Assembly (NCBI GenBank): GCA_030068075.1 | Contig: CM057833.1 | Coordinates: 42,923,587 to 42,987,586, forward strand | Direction: 5' to 3' | Length of the DNA: 64,000 bases | Origin: Paguma larvata | Taxonomy: Eukaryota; Chordata; Mammalia; Carnivora; Viverridae | Shown: positions 61,345-64,000 of the stretch, piece after piece | How the letters are laid out: each line of letters starts with the position of its first letter | Numbering within the stretch: the first letter of the stretch is position 1 | Notes under the pieces: model-generated | The model's input: only the letters and a program-made list of their open reading frames with translations | Told to the model about the DNA's origin: nothing | Databases searched by the model: none | Made by a program: the position numbers and the translations under genes

Positions 61345-64000
61345 CTGAGTTAAAAAGAAGTTACATCGGTTACGTCTAGAAACAAATGGCGGGCAAAGTT
61401 TATTAGCTATAAAAATTTCCCAAGTCAATCAGGTTTTATGGCTACACATTCTATTATTTTTCTCTTCACACTGCTCATTTACAGCTCATCTCCATGCACA
61501 AATAATTCAGTCTTCAACTTCTTATTCTGCATGCAATTTCCTAAGGCCAAGAACTGCAAACAGGAGTGGACGTGAAGGGACAGTAAATGTATAGGGCGCA
61601 TCAGCAAAAAACAGACGACAAGGAATTAGCAACTTCAGAGGATAGATTAAGTAGCACGGTCTGCTAGGATCTGTGGACATAGTGAAATAAACTGATGGGC
61701 AGAGTTTAACTTGGATAACACTGAACTGGCGGGTGAGTAAAATGGTATAAAAATGTGATTTTCTACAGTTATATGACTAAGATACCGATGATATGATCAA
61801 GATACTGACAGTGGTCTAAATATTAAAGAAAATACTCATATCTGCTTGTATCTCCTAGTTAAAACAAGTTTGCAAGAGAGAATTCAATTTTTATTAATTA
61901 TGACAGCCGCTTTACATTTATACTTTATACTTTTCGAAAAACACTTTCAACTGTTATTTCTGAAACTGGTACAGGACAATCCAGATCTTTCTAGTACGCA
62001 TCTGAAAAGTCTGATGCTTGCAAAATTATCTTTAAAATCAGAACTGCTCTTTAATATATAACATCTTTCAAATTAAGAGATTTGTAAAATTTGGAAGACT
62101 GTCCCTTTAACACTATTAATCAAATTGTCGACGAAATGCCTAAAAAACTGAGTACAAGTTTGAAGTCCTTAGCCTTTATTTTAAAGGCTAAATTGTGCTT
62201 TTGTTTTTAAAGCCTTCTTGCTTCAAGTCCTTCTGTGAGATGAAGACCTCTATGGGGCAGAAAACACTTCTGAAAAATCTACTTTCTGTCTCTGGCGGAA
62301 AAACGGCATACTACTGAGCATGTCAACGAGAGCGAGCTGTTGCCAAAAAACGAGACTGGTTTTCTTGGAGATCAGCCAACCAATCAGCAAATACCGTATT
62401 TCCTGGATTCTAAGATCTAGGTTTTATAAATTTCAACATTTCTGAAACTGACACTTCTTACGATCTTGTCAAAAGTAACTTAGCAGCCACCAGGTGGGGA
62501 GTAAGTTTTGACACAGCTGTCCTTACCTGAGTACGTGCACTCTTAGCCATACAGGAAAGGTATTTGTTCATCTACCTCTCATTTTAGTTGTGACTTCATA
62601 CATGTAGCACCAAACGAGGATGGCTTTTTAACTTAAATTTAGATCACGGATTTGTTACTGAAACTATCAAAGAGAGGACACTACGGTGTAACATGACTAG
62701 CCTGTCGTGTCTGTCAACTCAAAAGCAAAGAACACTGCCAGTGGTCTCAGTCTAAAGCATTTCTGAAAGCCAGGAGAATTTGGTGTGACAGACTCATGCC
62801 CTGTGAAGGGCCGTGTCACCCAACACTAAATGTCTCTGTCTAAAGGTTGCACCCAAAATTCAAGAGAAGCTGTTTATCTTATATATACAACTTGACTCAG
62901 TTAAGGAAAAAAGCAGCTTGAGTTTTATAAAAAAGGACAAGGACACAAAATTCCATACTCTTTAACATGCCTCGAAATGATACAGTCATTCTTACAGAGG
63001 TCAAAGTCACTAGCACAGATAATGAAAAGCACTGTGCCAGTGAAGCTGTACATACTGGTCAAAAAGAGCCTTAGGTCCGAACGCTCAGTGTGAGTTTCAA
63101 CAAAGGAACGGTAAAACTAAAATGCAGTTTCTGTTGTTCTTCTCTGCAAACTTACTAAATCTGTGATGCAGGTTGCAATCGCTGGCATCTTAGAATCAGA
63201 GAAATAAGGTATATATTAAAGGCCGACTATTTGCAGGACTGCCTACATATTTCTGCTAAAATATAACAGTTGCAAAATGACCAAGAATAAAACCCTAAGG
63301 CTCAAGTCCAAATACCTACCAAAAGGATTATAAACATGAGGATTATAAATATGAACCCTTTAGCAAATAATCGGATATATTAAAAAGCATCATTATGACA
63401 AATTAAGTCAATTGTGGTTAGAATATTTTTATTTAACAGAGAAAATCATCCTTTGAAAGTAGCTCACTATCCAATAAAATTCAGGGAATCATATAAAACT
63501 GGAATTTAAAAAGTGTTTCTGATAAAGTCTTTCTAAAGTTTAGAAACAGGAAAGGCGTCACTTATTCCATCGTATCCACAATACTGCGCTGCTCAGTTAC
63601 AAGAAAAATTTAAATTATTTTTCTCCACTCACCAAAGGGGCAAGAGACTATGGAGAACAACTGAAATGAGCGTATTTGATAATGCCTGGAGGTGGAGCTC
63701 AGGTTTCAGAAGTAGGAGGTAACGGTATGTCCAGATTAGACTCTCGATGTGAGACGAAGCCTTCCAGGTCAACTGGTGTAGCCTGCAGACCTGCGCTGAA
63801 ATCCTCGGTCACTTTAGTTAAATGACTCGTCGCCTCGTGCTTCCCGTGAGGAGGAGGCAGTGCATTCTACTGCAGGCTTCTCACGGAAAGCTCACTGCTC
63901 TCTCATATTGAAACAGGCCTCCCGCGACTTCTTGGGAGACACATTAAGTCGGTGGGATCAAACTTCTCTATGATAATCTAAGTCTCTGAAGAACACTTTC
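61345..64000. other. Intron upstream of w1, unrecognised sequence
   Basis: Read on the minus strand for the preceding USP24 segment, nothing fits with proper splice borders, so the next exon is beyond 64000. No SINE or L1 was recognised in this 2.6-kb stretch, the emptiest in the window. Confidence 0.55.

Noticed and set aside
60400..60422. U12-type intron after w2 (GTATCC donor)
   Set aside because: The downstream acceptor has a U2-style pyrimidine tract and no TTCCTTAAC-like branch site at the right distance.
12692..61344. Processed pseudogene of USP24
   Set aside because: The coding parts are separated by introns with GT-AG borders, phase is maintained through 42 exons and no stop is found, so this is the functional gene.
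1..64000. Operons, CRISPR arrays, riboswitches, phage or plasmid elements
   Set aside because: Interspersed repeats and spliced coding exons show mammalian nuclear DNA; none of these prokaryotic features is present.
1..64000. Endogenous retrovirus or LTR
   Set aside because: No paired LTR, primer-binding site or polypurine tract was recognised while reading; a RepeatMasker run could still find an old solo LTR.

Overview
This window is mammalian nuclear DNA and holds the interior of one very large gene on the minus strand: USP24, a giant ubiquitin-specific protease. I could place 42 consecutive coding exons between 61344 and 1360. Each has AG/GT intron borders, the reading phase is continuous across every junction, and together they encode exactly 1705 codons with no stop. 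Matched to the human protein as I remember it (about 2620 residues), the window covers roughly residues 621 to 2325. About 620 N-terminal residues lie beyond position 64000 and about 295 C-terminal residues lie before position 1. Below, w1 to w42 number the exons in transcription order, and r1 is the first Ser codon at 61344.

The organism is a carnivoran, almost certainly a felid or close feliform. Sixteen full tRNA-Lys-type carnivore SINEs of the cat kind (head GGCGCCTGGGTGGCTCAG, CT-rich body, AATAAATAAA tail) sit in the introns, many with clear target-site duplications. One LINE-1 3' end is of the carnivoran type. The sequence alone does not separate cat from tiger, lion or other cats.

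Layout by coordinate: 64000-55000 holds exons for the helical N-terminal half (w1-w8). 51660-50277 holds the Ubl-like domain and its Ser-rich tail (w9-w12). 50276-45943 is an intron with a Tigger1-type DNA transposon carrying a dead transposase gene. 45942-24097 holds the long middle region (w13-w26), in introns full of L2, MIR, L1 and SINE copies. 21989-13518 holds the USP catalytic domain and its trailing segment (w27-w35): Cys box at 21921-21923, zinc-finger CxxC pairs in w30 and w31, His box at 15622-15624, third-box Asn at 15042-15044. 12842-1360 holds the C-terminal exons seen here (w36-w42).

I see no second protein-coding gene, no functional RNA gene, no CRISPR and no recognisable endogenous retrovirus. 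The other open frames are antisense, intronic or repeat-derived. The more interesting observations are structural: head-to-head SINEs, SINE pairs flanking exons, a 30-bp minisatellite inside the catalytic-domain coding region, a CpG-rich intronic block beside a strong CTCF-like motif, and the frame-neutral phase of the exon carrying the catalytic cysteine.
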